From contig CAZJXF010000045.1 of the NCBI GenBank assembly GCA_964549995.1, positions 1-24,240 of the forward strand: a DNA stretch of 24,240 nt, given 5' to 3'. The DNA is from Desulfatirhabdium sp964549995. Lineage in GTDB: Bacteria; Desulfobacterota; Desulfobacteria; Desulfobacterales; Desulfatirhabdiaceae. The stretch's first letter is position 1; each line of letters starts with the position of its first letter. Made by a program: the position numbers and the translations under genes. Of this stretch, positions 1 to 7,840 are shown piece by piece. A model generated the notes under the pieces. That model had not been told where the DNA came from. It did not search any database and saw nothing but the letters and a program-made list of their open reading frames with translations.

Positions 1-652
1 TCATGCTCCGTTTCTGCATCCAGCGATAGGCCTCCTCACCCGTCTTGTTGCGACGTACCATCAGGATTTCCTTCGCCCGTTCCACCAACTTCCGTGTTTC
101 GAGCTCCTCCTGAATCACCCGCGTCTGAACCATCAATTGCGTGTTGAGAATGGCGACTGCTGCCTGATTGGCGATGGCCTGGATCAAATAGACTTCTGTT
201 TCCGAAAACGTGTGGGACTCGGCGGTGAAACAATTGAAAACACCGATCAGCTTTTCGCCGCGCACCTGCATGGGCACACTCAGCATCGAAACGAGCCCCA
301 GATTTTCAGCCATCTTCTTTTCCTTGAACAGCGGCTCCTGCAGCACATCGGCAATGATCATCGGCTGTTTGGTGGTAGCCACATAACCGACGATTCCTTC
401 GTTCATCCTGAGAACCCGATCTTTCAGGTATTCGGGCTCAATCGTCTGAGAGGCTTTCAGTCTCAAAACCGGCGGGTTGGCGTCCTCATCCAGAAGCCAC
501 AACGAGCAGATGTCCACACCTGTCACTCGGGCCGTCACCAGAACGATCAGCTTGAGGATATCTTCGATGTACAGATCGGAAGTGATCGCCCGACTGATAT
601 CCATCAACCCTTTGATGTATTTGTCGTATACGGATATTTCAAGCCGCTCCAT
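1..652 (-). CDS. GAF-ANTAR domain regulator (3' end beyond window)
   Basis: The frame opens with ATG at 652-650 and stays open to base 1, so the C-terminus lies outside the window; about 217 residues are visible. Residues ~1-165 look like a GAF sensor domain (start MERLEISVYDKYIKGLMDI, then a hydrophobic alternating pattern with GIVGYVATTKQPMIIADV and SVPMQVRGEKLIGVFNCF). A linking helix leads into the start of an ANTAR domain (LETRKLVERAKEILM, then GEEAYRWMQKRSM), cut before its last helix. ANTAR domains bind paired RNA hairpins and antiterminate transcription; GAF domains sense small molecules or redox state. The ligand and RNA target cannot be read here. A weak AGGG lies about ten bases before the ATG. 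The gene lies 93 bp downstream of the coiled-coil membrane protein gene on the same strand, so cotranscription is possible. Confidence 0.85.
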   Translation of the reverse strand, partial: MERLEISVYDKYIKGLMDISRAITSDLYIEDILKLIVLVTARVTGVDICSLWLLDEDANPPVLRLKASQTIEPEYLKDRVLRMNEGIVGYVATTKQPMIIADVLQEPLFKEKKMAENLGLVSMLSVPMQVRGEKLIGVFNCFTAESHTFSETEVYLIQAIANQAAVAILNTQLMVQTRVIQEELETRKLVERAKEILMVRRNKTGEEAYRWMQKRSM

Positions 653-745
653 ACGATTTCCCTGCTGACACCTGATTACGTCGATCGGCAAAACCCTGTA
701 GAATGTCCTCGAAACCCATATGCGTCCGTTCGCAAGCGCTTTCTG

Positions 746-1216
746 CTACAACAGCCCGAAGCTTTTGAGAACACTGGCAAGCTTGGCATCTTCTGCAGCT
801 ACCTGCCGCAAGGCCAGGATCAAATGCACCAGCTTGCCTTCCCGCTCGATGGTCTGAATGGTTTCCTCCTTCGTTCTCCGAACATAGGTTCTCCGATCCC
901 AATAGGCAAAACCGATGTTGACAGCCGTCAACGTCGTGAAAATACCGACCAGCATCCACAGAAAGGTCATCAGCTGCTCGAAGCGTTTGTCAATCTGCTC
1001 AAAACGCTTGTCGATCTGCTCAAAACGTTTTTCCAATTGCTCGAAGCGCTTGTCGACCTCCCGCATGAATGCGCTCAAATTCGCCTCGAGCCGAATCAGG
1101 CGGTCCCGATCCTCTTGGGTGAATGTTGGATCTGCCGCAGCGACAGGCAACGAATGGACAAACAACAGGAGTCCAACGATGTAACATGCAAGGCATACCG
1201 AACCGATTGGTCGCAT
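746..1216 (-). CDS. small membrane protein with tandem heptad coiled coil
   Basis: 156 residues, function not recognised. The frame is open further upstream, but the ATG at 1216 is chosen because it follows a strong GGGGGA ribosome site by seven bases and starts a good signal sequence (MRPIGSVCLACYIVGLLLF, cleavage after about AAA at 24-26). Residues ~30-80 are charged and helical and contain four near-identical heptads of the form KRFEQID, an ideal coiled coil. A transmembrane helix follows (TFLWMLVGIFTTLTAVNIGFA, ~84-104), then a basic WDRRTYVRRTK stop-transfer segment and a ~45-residue amphipathic tail. Expected topology is a periplasmic coiled coil anchored by one C-terminal helix, with a cytoplasmic tail. 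It has its own promoter-like sequence at 1287-1316. Confidence 0.8.
   Translation of the reverse strand: MRPIGSVCLACYIVGLLLFVHSLPVAAADPTFTQEDRDRLIRLEANLSAFMREVDKRFEQLEKRFEQIDKRFEQIDKRFEQLMTFLWMLVGIFTTLTAVNIGFAYWDRRTYVRRTKEETIQTIEREGKLVHLILALRQVAAEDAKLASVLKSFGLL
974..1057. repeat. four tandem 21-bp units in the coiled-coil gene
   Basis: Four consecutive 21-bp units (974-994, 995-1015, 1016-1036, 1037-1057) share the core ctgctc-aaaacg-cttgtc. They encode successive FEQ(I/L)(D/E)KR heptads. The two middle units are closest to each other. The in-frame 21-bp period means copy number could change by slippage without breaking the reading frame. Confidence 0.9.
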
Positions 1217-1286
1217 GAGAATCCCCCTTTGTTTCAACCGGTTACCATCCAACCGCAGGAAGCGCGTCGGCAAATATTTCGGTGTC

Positions 1287-1316
1287 ATTATGCCATCAAA
1301 CGAAATCATTTGGCAA
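1287..1316 (-). promoter_or_regulatory. predicted sigma70 promoter of the coiled-coil gene
   Basis: On the minus strand TTGCCA (1316-1311) is followed after 18 bp by CATAAT (1292-1287), five of six matches to each consensus hexamer. It lies about 70 bp upstream of the chosen ATG at 1216. The -35 box overlaps the palindrome at 1313-1331. Predicted by eye only. Confidence 0.55.
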
Positions 1317-1331
1317 AAGAATTTCTTTTGC
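1313..1331. promoter_or_regulatory. 19-bp perfect inverted repeat in divergent promoter region
   Basis: gcaaaagaa-t-ttcttttgc has nine-base arms around one central base. It overlaps the -35 box of the leftward promoter (1311-1316) and ends 37 bp before the -35 box of the rightward promoter. Its length and dyad symmetry suit a dimeric repressor site. A terminator is less likely, since no gene ends here. Confidence 0.5.
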
Positions 1332-1344
1332 GTCATGGAAATAC

Positions 1345-1366
1345 GAATTCATCAGGAATTCATCAG
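1345..1366. repeat. 11-bp tandem direct repeat next to the prfC promoter
   Basis: gaattcatcag occurs twice without a gap (1345-1355 and 1356-1366), followed by a partial third start (gatt). It ends two bases before the -35 box of the prfC promoter, where activator sites with direct-repeat geometry are often found. No family can be assigned. Confidence 0.6.
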
Positions 1367-1368
1367 GA

Positions 1369-1396
1369 TTGATAAAATTTCAGATCATAGTATAAT
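1369..1396 (+). promoter_or_regulatory. predicted sigma70 promoter of prfC transcription unit
   Basis: TTGATA (1369-1374), a 16-bp spacer and a perfect TATAAT (1391-1396) form one of the best promoter matches in the window. Transcription would begin near 1403, giving a leader of about 90 nt before prfC. It may drive the whole co-oriented run to 9538, since no strong terminator is seen between those genes. Confidence 0.7.
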
Positions 1397-1404
1397 GAAA
1401 TGCT

Positions 1405-1459
1405 TTTCCGGCGGCAAGGTCGATTGACGGCTTTGACCGGAAAGATGCCCAACGGGCAT
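1405..1459 (+). promoter_or_regulatory. prfC leader with two stem-loops
   Basis: Two inverted repeats fall between the predicted transcription start and prfC: TTTCCGG (1405-1411) with CCGGAAA (1437-1443), and ATGCCC (1445-1450) with GGGCAT (1454-1459), a six-bp stem with a three-base loop. No run of U follows the second hairpin, so it does not look like a classical terminator. It could affect mRNA stability or translation. Confidence 0.4.
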
Positions 1460-1491
1460 ATCCCCCTTGTGATTCATGGAAAACGAGCAGT

Positions 1492-3078
1492 ATGACGGAA
1501 TCGTTGCAACAGGAAATTTTGAAACGCCGGACATTCGGGATCATTTCGCATCCGGATGCCGGAAAAACCACCCTGACGGAAAAACTCCTCCTTTTCGGCG
1601 GTGCCATCCAATTGGCCGGAGCGGTCAAGGCCAGGAAGGCCAGCCGCCATGCCACCAGCGACTGGATGAGTGTGGAAAAGGAGCGCGGCATTTCGGTGAC
1701 CACATCGGTCATGAAATTCGTCTACAACGACTATGAAATCAATCTGCTCGACACGCCCGGGCACCAGGATTTTTCGGAAGACACCTATCGCGTGCTTACG
1801 GCAGTCGACAGCGCACTCATGGTCATTGACAGCGCCAAAGGCGTCGAGCCACAGACGGAAAAACTCATGGGGGTCTGTCGGTTGCGCAACACCCCCATCC
1901 TCACCTTCATCAACAAGATGGACCGGGAAGGCATCGCTCCTCTGGATCTTCTCTCCGACATCGAGGAGCGGCTCCAGATCGAATGCGCCCCCATGAGCTG
2001 GCCCATCGGTGCCGGAAAACGCTTCAAGGGCGTCTACAACCTCTATCGGAAATCCCTGCTGCTTTTCACCCCTGGAAGCGAAACCCGAAATACGGACGCC
2101 GTACTGATCCAGGATTTGACGGATCCCATCGTGGACGAGCTGTTGGGGGCTCAGGCCGACGAGCTTCGGGAGGATATCGCCCTTCTGGACGGCGCGGCCA
2201 ACCCATTCGATCGGGAGCATTTCCTCAAAGGCAATCAGACCCCGGTATTTTTCGGAAGCGCGATCAACAATTTCGGGGTTCAGGAATTGTTGGATGCCTT
2301 CGTCGAAATGGCTCCGCCCCCCCTGCCCCGACCAACCGAAACCCGGCTGGTCCATCCGGATGAGCCGCAATTGACCGGTTTCGTATTCAAGATCCAGGCG
2401 AACATGGATCCGGCGCATCGGGATCGGATCGCCTTTTTCCGCATTTGTTCCGGGAAATTCACGCGGGGAATGAAAGTGATTCATCATCGGATCGGCAAAG
2501 AAATCACCCTGTCGAATGCCACCATTTTTATGGCGCAGGATCGTTCCCACGTCGAGGAGGCTTGGCCCGGAGACATTATCGGACTCCACAACCACGGAAC
2601 CATCAAGGTCGGCGACAGTTTCAGCGAAAAGGAACCGCTCAAATTCACCGGCATTCCGAATTTCGCACCGGAGCATTTCCGCAGGGTCCGCCTGAAGAAC
2701 CCGCTCAAGACCAAGCAGCTCAACAAAGGGCTCCTGCAGCTTGCCGAAGAAGGAGCGGTCCAGGTTTTTCGGCCGAAAAGCGACAACAGCTACCTGCTGG
2801 GAGCCGTCGGCGTGCTGCAATTCGATGTCACCATGGCCAGACTTCGGGACGAATATGGGGTGGAGGCCATCACGGAGCCTGTCGAAATTCGAACGGCCCG
2901 CTGGATCCGGTGTGCCGACAAGAGCAAACTGGCCTTGTTCGAAAAGGAAAACGCCTCATCGATCGCCGTCGATGCCGAGGGACACCTTGCTTATCTCGCC
3001 CGGAGCGAATGGAGCCTGCAGTACGATATGGAACATTGGCCGGATATCGAGTTTCTGAAAACCCGCGAATACACCTGA
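1492..3078 (+). CDS. prfC: peptide chain release factor 3
   Basis: 528 residues, the usual length for RF3 (529 in E. coli). RF3 is a translational GTPase that releases RF1/RF2 from the ribosome after peptide release. The G domain shows the P-loop SHPDAGKT (19-26), the switch region ERGISVTTSV, DTPGH (87-91) and NKMD (141-144). Beta-barrel domain II follows, then the RF3-type C-terminal domain (QVFRPKSDNSYLLGAVGVLQFDV). The RF3-specific spacing after the P-loop (LLLFGGAIQLAGAVKARK) separates it from EF-G. The start at 1492 has only a weak upstream GGA/GAGCAG. First gene of the plus-strand cluster, 18 bp before the next gene. Confidence 0.97.
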   Translation: MTESLQQEILKRRTFGIISHPDAGKTTLTEKLLLFGGAIQLAGAVKARKASRHATSDWMSVEKERGISVTTSVMKFVYNDYEINLLDTPGHQDFSEDTYRVLTAVDSALMVIDSAKGVEPQTEKLMGVCRLRNTPILTFINKMDREGIAPLDLLSDIEERLQIECAPMSWPIGAGKRFKGVYNLYRKSLLLFTPGSETRNTDAVLIQDLTDPIVDELLGAQADELREDIALLDGAANPFDREHFLKGNQTPVFFGSAINNFGVQELLDAFVEMAPPPLPRPTETRLVHPDEPQLTGFVFKIQANMDPAHRDRIAFFRICSGKFTRGMKVIHHRIGKEITLSNATIFMAQDRSHVEEAWPGDIIGLHNHGTIKVGDSFSEKEPLKFTGIPNFAPEHFRRVRLKNPLKTKQLNKGLLQLAEEGAVQVFRPKSDNSYLLGAVGVLQFDVTMARLRDEYGVEAITEPVEIRTARWIRCADKSKLALFEKENASSIAVDAEGHLAYLARSEWSLQYDMEHWPDIEFLKTREYT

Positions 3079-3096
3079 AGCACCGACTGGAGAACC

Positions 3097-4236
3097 ATGT
3101 ATCTGTATCAGCAGGATCGAATGTTTTTCGCCCAGATCGCAACCGAACTGGTCGAGCTGGGAGTCGCCGAGCTCAAAGCCCTCGGAGCGGAAAACATCCG
3201 GGCCGATCACCGAGGCATCCGGTTTCGAGCCGAAGACGAAGCCCTGTATCGGATCGTGTACTGCACTCGGCTGATCACCCGGGTGCTTGCCCCGCTGGTA
3301 CGGTTTCGGTGCACGGATACGAACACCCTCTACAACATCGCCTCCAAAATCGAATGGCGGGATTTCTTTTCGACGGATCACACCTTCGCCGTATTCGCCA
3401 ATGTTCATCAAAGCCGGATCGATCATTCCAAGTTTGCTTCCCTCCGGCTGAAGGACGCCATTGCCGATGCCTTTCGTAAGCAGTTTCAGAAAAGGCCCGA
3501 TGTCGATCCGGATCATCCGGATGTCTGGATCAATCTGCACATCGAAAAGGATGTGGCGACCATCAGCCTGGATCTGGCAGGCGAATCGCTTCACAAACGC
3601 GGCTATCGCATCCAGAAGGTTTCGGCTCCCCTGCAGGAAACCCTCGCCGCTGGCATCCTCGGTTTCACCGAATGGGATGGGCAGGTTCCGCTCATCGATC
3701 CCATGTGCGGATCGGGAACGATTCTGGCCGAAGCCGTCATGCGATATTGCCGCATCCCCGCCGGATTCTTTCGGAAGCGGTTTGGGTTCGAATTCTTGCC
3801 GGATTTTTCGAAGCGCATCTGGCAGCGGGTTCGTCAGGAAGCAGACGCCGGCATCCGGGAGCTTCCCCATGGCCTCATCCAGGGATCGGATATTTCCAGA
3901 CAGGCCGTCGCCGCCACCCGAACCAATGTCAACCGCCTTCCCGGCGGAGCATCGGTAGCGGTCGTGTGTCGGGACATCGCCGATTTGCCGGAGTTGCAAC
4001 CCAGCGTAGTGGTCATGAACCCGCCTTATGGCATCCGGATGGGTCATGACAGTGACATGGCGGCTCTCTACAAACAGATCGGCGACATTCTCAAGCAACG
4101 ATGCAAGGGCTCGACGGCCTACATCCTCGCCGGAGATCGGCACCTTCTCCGATACGTCGGCCTGCGCCCCGCATGGAAGAAAGTCATCGAGACCGGTGGG
4201 CTCGACGGTCGGCTGGCGAAATACGAGCTCTTCTGA
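3097..4236 (+). CDS. THUMP-domain class I SAM-dependent RNA methyltransferase (RlmL/Trm14-like)
   Basis: 379 residues. The N-terminal ~160 residues have the ferredoxin-like plus THUMP pattern of rRNA/tRNA N2-guanine methyltransferases (FFAQIATELVELGVAELKALG; later WINLHIEKDVATISLDLAGESLHKRGY). The C-terminal half is a Rossmann methyltransferase with the SAM motif DPMCGSGT (201-208) and catalytic NPPYG (308-312), as in N2-methylguanosine enzymes. It is about the size of single-module YpsC/RlmL-N proteins, not the long fused E. coli RlmKL. Likely target is a guanine in 23S rRNA, but a tRNA target cannot be excluded. GGAG eight bases before the ATG supports the start. With prfC next door it makes a translation-related pair. 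Confidence 0.9.
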   Translation: MYLYQQDRMFFAQIATELVELGVAELKALGAENIRADHRGIRFRAEDEALYRIVYCTRLITRVLAPLVRFRCTDTNTLYNIASKIEWRDFFSTDHTFAVFANVHQSRIDHSKFASLRLKDAIADAFRKQFQKRPDVDPDHPDVWINLHIEKDVATISLDLAGESLHKRGYRIQKVSAPLQETLAAGILGFTEWDGQVPLIDPMCGSGTILAEAVMRYCRIPAGFFRKRFGFEFLPDFSKRIWQRVRQEADAGIRELPHGLIQGSDISRQAVAATRTNVNRLPGGASVAVVCRDIADLPELQPSVVVMNPPYGIRMGHDSDMAALYKQIGDILKQRCKGSTAYILAGDRHLLRYVGLRPAWKKVIETGGLDGRLAKYELF

Positions 4237-4302
4237 TCGCCCCTCCGAAACAATGAATGCTCCCCTGTCCACCTTCGAATTCGAAAGGAATCCACAATCA
4301 TC

Positions 4303-5001
4303 ATGAACCCGCATCCTGATCCCAAGCCGCACCTGATCGCCCCCTCCATTCTCTCCGCCGATTTTTCCAGGCTGGGAGAGGAAATTCGGGACGTGATCCA
4401 AGCGGGAGCCGACTGGATCCACGTCGATGTCATGGACGGTCATTTCGTTCCCAACATCACGATGGGACCGCTCGTCGTCGAAGCCGTTCGAAAGGTCGCA
4501 CCGGATATCGTCATCGATGTCCATTTGATGATCGAAACCCCCGAACGATATGTCGAAGCCTTTGCCGGTGCAGGAGCCACCTGCATTTCGGTCCAATGGG
4601 AAGCCTGCACCCATCTGCACCGCTGCCTGCAGCAGATTCGCGACCTTCGCTGCAGACCTGGAGTCGCCCTGAACCCGGCCACTCCACCCGAAGTGTTGGG
4701 TTATGTCCTGAGCGATCTGGATTTCGTGCTGGTGATGAGCGTCAATCCGGGCTTCGGCGGACAGGCCTTCATTCCGTCATCCCTCGACAAGATCCGGGCT
4801 GTCCGCAGAATGCTCCTGGACCGAGGTCTGGAGCGGCACATCCAGGTGGACGGCGGTGTCAACGAAAAGACGATCGGTGAAGTGGCCAAGGCCGGATGCG
4901 ACGTCTTCGTCGCCGGATCGGCCATTTTCGGCCGTCCGCCGTATGCGGAAACGATCGCCCGACTCCGCCGGAACATCGAAGAGGCTTTCTTGCAAAGCTG
5001 A
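4303..5001 (+). CDS. rpe: ribulose-phosphate 3-epimerase
   Basis: 232-residue TIM-barrel enzyme that interconverts ribulose 5-phosphate and xylulose 5-phosphate in the pentose phosphate pathway. Family residues are present: S15 in APSILSADF, H40 and D42 in the WIHVDVMDGHFVPN segment (metal ligands), H74 in DVHLM, D183 in QVDGG, and the phosphate-binding VNPGFGGQ and VFVAGSAIF loops. The usual His in the ISVHxEA strand is Gln98 (ISVQWEA); it is not one of the known catalytic residues. AAAGGAA lies rather far (13 bases) before the ATG. It is followed after 32 bp by aroQ. Confidence 0.96.
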   Translation: MNPHPDPKPHLIAPSILSADFSRLGEEIRDVIQAGADWIHVDVMDGHFVPNITMGPLVVEAVRKVAPDIVIDVHLMIETPERYVEAFAGAGATCISVQWEACTHLHRCLQQIRDLRCRPGVALNPATPPEVLGYVLSDLDFVLVMSVNPGFGGQAFIPSSLDKIRAVRRMLLDRGLERHIQVDGGVNEKTIGEVAKAGCDVFVAGSAIFGRPPYAETIARLRRNIEEAFLQS

Positions 5002-5033
5002 CCTGAACGCATCACCCATTATCGGAGATCCCC

Positions 5034-5504
5034 ATGTCCGACATCACCGACCGACCGCGCATTCTGGTGATTCACGGGCCGAATTTGAACCTTCTCGGCA
5101 CCCGTGAACCCGAAACATACGGCACCACAACCTTGTCCGACATCAACGAAACCCTGCAACGGACCGGAGACACCTGGGGGGTGAATGTCGACACCTTCCA
5201 GTCCAACCACGAAGGCATGATCGTGGAAGCCATCCAGGCCATCGCCGCATCGCATCAGGGTCTCATCATCAACCCGGCCGCCTATACGCACACGAGCGTG
5301 GCCATCCGGGACGCCCTGCTCCTGCTGAAGATGCCCATCGTCGAGGTGCATCTATCGAACGTGCACAAGAGAGAGCCTTTCCGCCACAAATCCCTGATCT
5401 CGGATGTCTGTACCGGTCAGATCGTCGGGCTGGGATCGATGGGGTATCTGCTGGCCCTCGAATTCATCGTCAAGACCCTTCGAAAGCAATCCGCAAGCGC
5501 ATGA
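5034..5504 (+). CDS. aroQ: 3-dehydroquinate dehydratase, type II
   Basis: 156 residues, normal for the dodecameric type II enzyme that converts 3-dehydroquinate to 3-dehydroshikimate in aromatic amino acid synthesis. Diagnostic segments: HGPNLNLLGTREPETYG with catalytic Y29, the FQSNHEG strand, INPAAYTHTSVAIRDA (80-95), and VEVHLSNVHKREPFR with H106 and R113. GGAG nine bases before the ATG supports the start. The stop codon overlaps the tex start codon by four bases (ATGA), indicating translational coupling. Confidence 0.97.
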   Translation: MSDITDRPRILVIHGPNLNLLGTREPETYGTTTLSDINETLQRTGDTWGVNVDTFQSNHEGMIVEAIQAIAASHQGLIINPAAYTHTSVAIRDALLLLKMPIVEVHLSNVHKREPFRHKSLISDVCTGQIVGLGSMGYLLALEFIVKTLRKQSASA

Positions 5505-7816
5505 ACGAATCCCACATCTCAACAATCGCATCCGCCCTCGGCCTACAGCCATCTCAGGTGCGCAACACGGCCCAACTGCTGGCGGAAGAAGCCACCGTTC
5601 CCTTCATCGCCCGATACCGAAAGGAAGCCACCGGCTCCCTCGACGAAGTGGTGATCGCAGACATCCGGGATCGGCTCGAAACCCTTGCCGCCATCGACAA
5701 GCGCCGAGAAACGGTGCTCAAATCCCTCGCAGACAACGGCCATTTGACGGACGCCCTCCGGGAACGGCTCGAAGCAGCCGCAAGTCTCGTCGAAATCGAA
5801 GACATCTACCTGCCCTATCGTCCCAAACGCCGCACCCGTGCAACCATCGCCCGGGAGAAAGGACTTGAGCCGCTCGCCCAGCTCCTGATGGCTCAAGAAA
5901 CGGGCCTGGATCCGTTTGTTGCCGCCGAGGCATTCGTTCATCCGAAGGCAGGTATCGAAAACGTCGAAGAGGCCCTGGCAGGCGCACGGGACATCATCGC
6001 AGAGGCGATCAGTGAGGATGCCGATGCCCGAAGCCGCATCCGCCGTCTCTTCCAGGAAAAGGCCGTTGTTTCGAGCACCGTCATCGAAGGAAAGGAAACC
6101 GAAGGGGCCACCTACCGGGATTATTTCGACTGGAAGGAACCTGTTGCGACCATCGCCTCTCACCGGATGCTCGCCATCCGTCGCGGGGAAAAAGAAGATA
6201 TCCTATCGGTATCGATCCGACCGGATGAAACCGAGGCCGTTGCCATCCTCGAATCGCTGTTCATCCGGAGGACGGATGGACCGGCGGCCGAACAGCTTCG
6301 CATGGCCGTCAAAGACGGCTACAAGCGGCTCCTCTCCCGTTCCATCGAAACCGAAATCCGGCTCTGGGCCAAGGAGCGGGCAGACACCGAAGCCATCCGG
6401 GTCTTTTCCGAAAACCTGCAACACCTGTTGATGGCCCCGCCGCTTGGCGCCAAACGGGTGCTTGCGATCGACCCCGGGTTTCGCACCGGATGCAAGGTGG
6501 TCTGTCTGGATCGGCAAGGGAAACTCCTGCACCATGAGACGCTCTATCCGACGGCAGGCTCCGAACGACAGGCCCAGGAGGCGGCGGATCGGATGAAGCG
6601 GCTCATAGCCGATTTCGGCATCGAGGCCATCGCCATCGGAAACGGTACGGCCGGAAAAGAAACCCTATCCTTCGTCCGAAGCCTCGATCTGGGAAAGGAC
6701 ATCCCGGTCGTCCTCGTCAACGAGAGCGGAGCGTCGATCTACTCGGCCAGCGAAGTGGCGCGGGAGGAATTTCCCGACCTCGATCTGACCGTCCGAGGAT
6801 CGGTATCCATCGGCAGAAGGTTGATGGATCCGCTGGCGGAGCTCGTCAAGATCGACCCGAAATCCATCGGCGTCGGGCAGTACCAGCACGATGTGGATGC
6901 GGACCGGCTGAAGCAGGCCCTCAATGATGTCGTCATCCGGTGTGTCAACCGAGTCGGGGTGGATGTGAACCGGGCCAGCGTTCAATTGCTGACGATGGTC
7001 TCCGGCATCGGGCCGAGGCTTGCCCGAAACATCGTGGCGTATCGGAACGAGAACGGTCCCTTTCCCAGCCGGGAGGCCCTGAAAAAGGTTCCGCGACTCG
7101 GGGAAAAGGCTTTCGAGCAGGCAGCGGGCTTCCTGCGTATTCCGGACGGCGCCCACCCCCTCGATGCCAGCGCCGTTCATCCCGAACGATATGCCGTCGT
7201 CGAGGCCATGGCCCGACAGGTCGGTGTGTCCCTTCCCGAATTGATGAGGCATCCGGAGCATCGAAGCCGCATCCGCATATCGGAATTCGTTTCCGAAACC
7301 GTGGGGCTTCCAACGCTGAACGATATCTTGGAAGAATTGGCCAAACCGGGACGAGATCCCCGAGATCGGTTCGAAGCCGTGGAATTTGCCGAAGGCATCG
7401 ATTCGTTGGAAGACCTGCGGCCGGGCATGCGGTTGAACGGCGTCGTCACCAACGTTACGGCCTTCGGAGCCTTCATCGACATCGGCGTGCATCAGGACGG
7501 TCTCGTCCACATCAGCGAGCTGGCCGATCGGTTCGTCCGGCACCCCTCCGAAGTCGTTCGGGTCCAACAACCCGTAAAGGTGACCGTGCTTGCAGTCGAC
7601 ACCGAGCGACGGCGCATTTCGCTCAGCATGAAGACGGGGGCTTCCCTTCCAGCGGAAGGGCTGCACACGGAAAACCGACAAGAGGAAAAAATGCGGGAGG
7701 GGAAACATCCGAATCGGCAACAGGCAGGGAGACCGAAAAAACCGCTTGCTTCCAAGCCGGTTCCGTTCAACAATCCGTTTGCCGAGGCATTCCGGAATAC
7801 CCTGAAATCTTCTTAA
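5501..7816 (+). CDS. tex: Tex family RNA-binding transcription accessory protein
   Basis: 771 residues, the standard Tex length. Domains in order: helical N-terminal Tex domain (VPFIARYRKEATGSLDE near residue 35, YLPYRPKRRTRATIAREKGL near 110), a YqgF/RNase H-like fold (VLAIDPGFRTGCK, D324), double helix-hairpin-helix (VSGIGPRLARNIVAYR ~500, LKKVPRLGEKAFEQAAGFLR), and a C-terminal S1 domain (GMRLNGVVTNVTAFGAFIDIG ~641 to RRISLSMK). The last ~60 residues are basic, low in complexity and probably disordered. Tex binds nucleic acid and associates with transcription and ribosomes; its exact role is still debated. It overlaps aroQ by four bases. Confidence 0.97.
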   Translation: MNESHISTIASALGLQPSQVRNTAQLLAEEATVPFIARYRKEATGSLDEVVIADIRDRLETLAAIDKRRETVLKSLADNGHLTDALRERLEAAASLVEIEDIYLPYRPKRRTRATIAREKGLEPLAQLLMAQETGLDPFVAAEAFVHPKAGIENVEEALAGARDIIAEAISEDADARSRIRRLFQEKAVVSSTVIEGKETEGATYRDYFDWKEPVATIASHRMLAIRRGEKEDILSVSIRPDETEAVAILESLFIRRTDGPAAEQLRMAVKDGYKRLLSRSIETEIRLWAKERADTEAIRVFSENLQHLLMAPPLGAKRVLAIDPGFRTGCKVVCLDRQGKLLHHETLYPTAGSERQAQEAADRMKRLIADFGIEAIAIGNGTAGKETLSFVRSLDLGKDIPVVLVNESGASIYSASEVAREEFPDLDLTVRGSVSIGRRLMDPLAELVKIDPKSIGVGQYQHDVDADRLKQALNDVVIRCVNRVGVDVNRASVQLLTMVSGIGPRLARNIVAYRNENGPFPSREALKKVPRLGEKAFEQAAGFLRIPDGAHPLDASAVHPERYAVVEAMARQVGVSLPELMRHPEHRSRIRISEFVSETVGLPTLNDILEELAKPGRDPRDRFEAVEFAEGIDSLEDLRPGMRLNGVVTNVTAFGAFIDIGVHQDGLVHISELADRFVRHPSEVVRVQQPVKVTVLAVDTERRRISLSMKTGASLPAEGLHTENRQEEKMREGKHPNRQQAGRPKKPLASKPVPFNNPFAEAFRNTLKSS

Positions 7817-7840
7817 ATCCCCATTCATCAGAGGACGTTT

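Noticed and set aside
1313..1331. The palindrome as an intrinsic terminator.
   Set aside because: It lies between two divergent gene starts, is AT-rich with a one-base centre and is not followed by a T tract in either direction.
137..1372. A 411-residue plus-strand open frame.
   Set aside because: It lies over the GAF-ANTAR gene and the coiled-coil gene, both better supported by domains and ribosome sites. The repeated LLKTL-like stretches are the reverse reading of the heptad repeats.
2956..4620. A 554-residue minus-strand open frame.
   Set aside because: Opposite strand of the RNA methyltransferase and rpe, which are certain; no motif or start signal.
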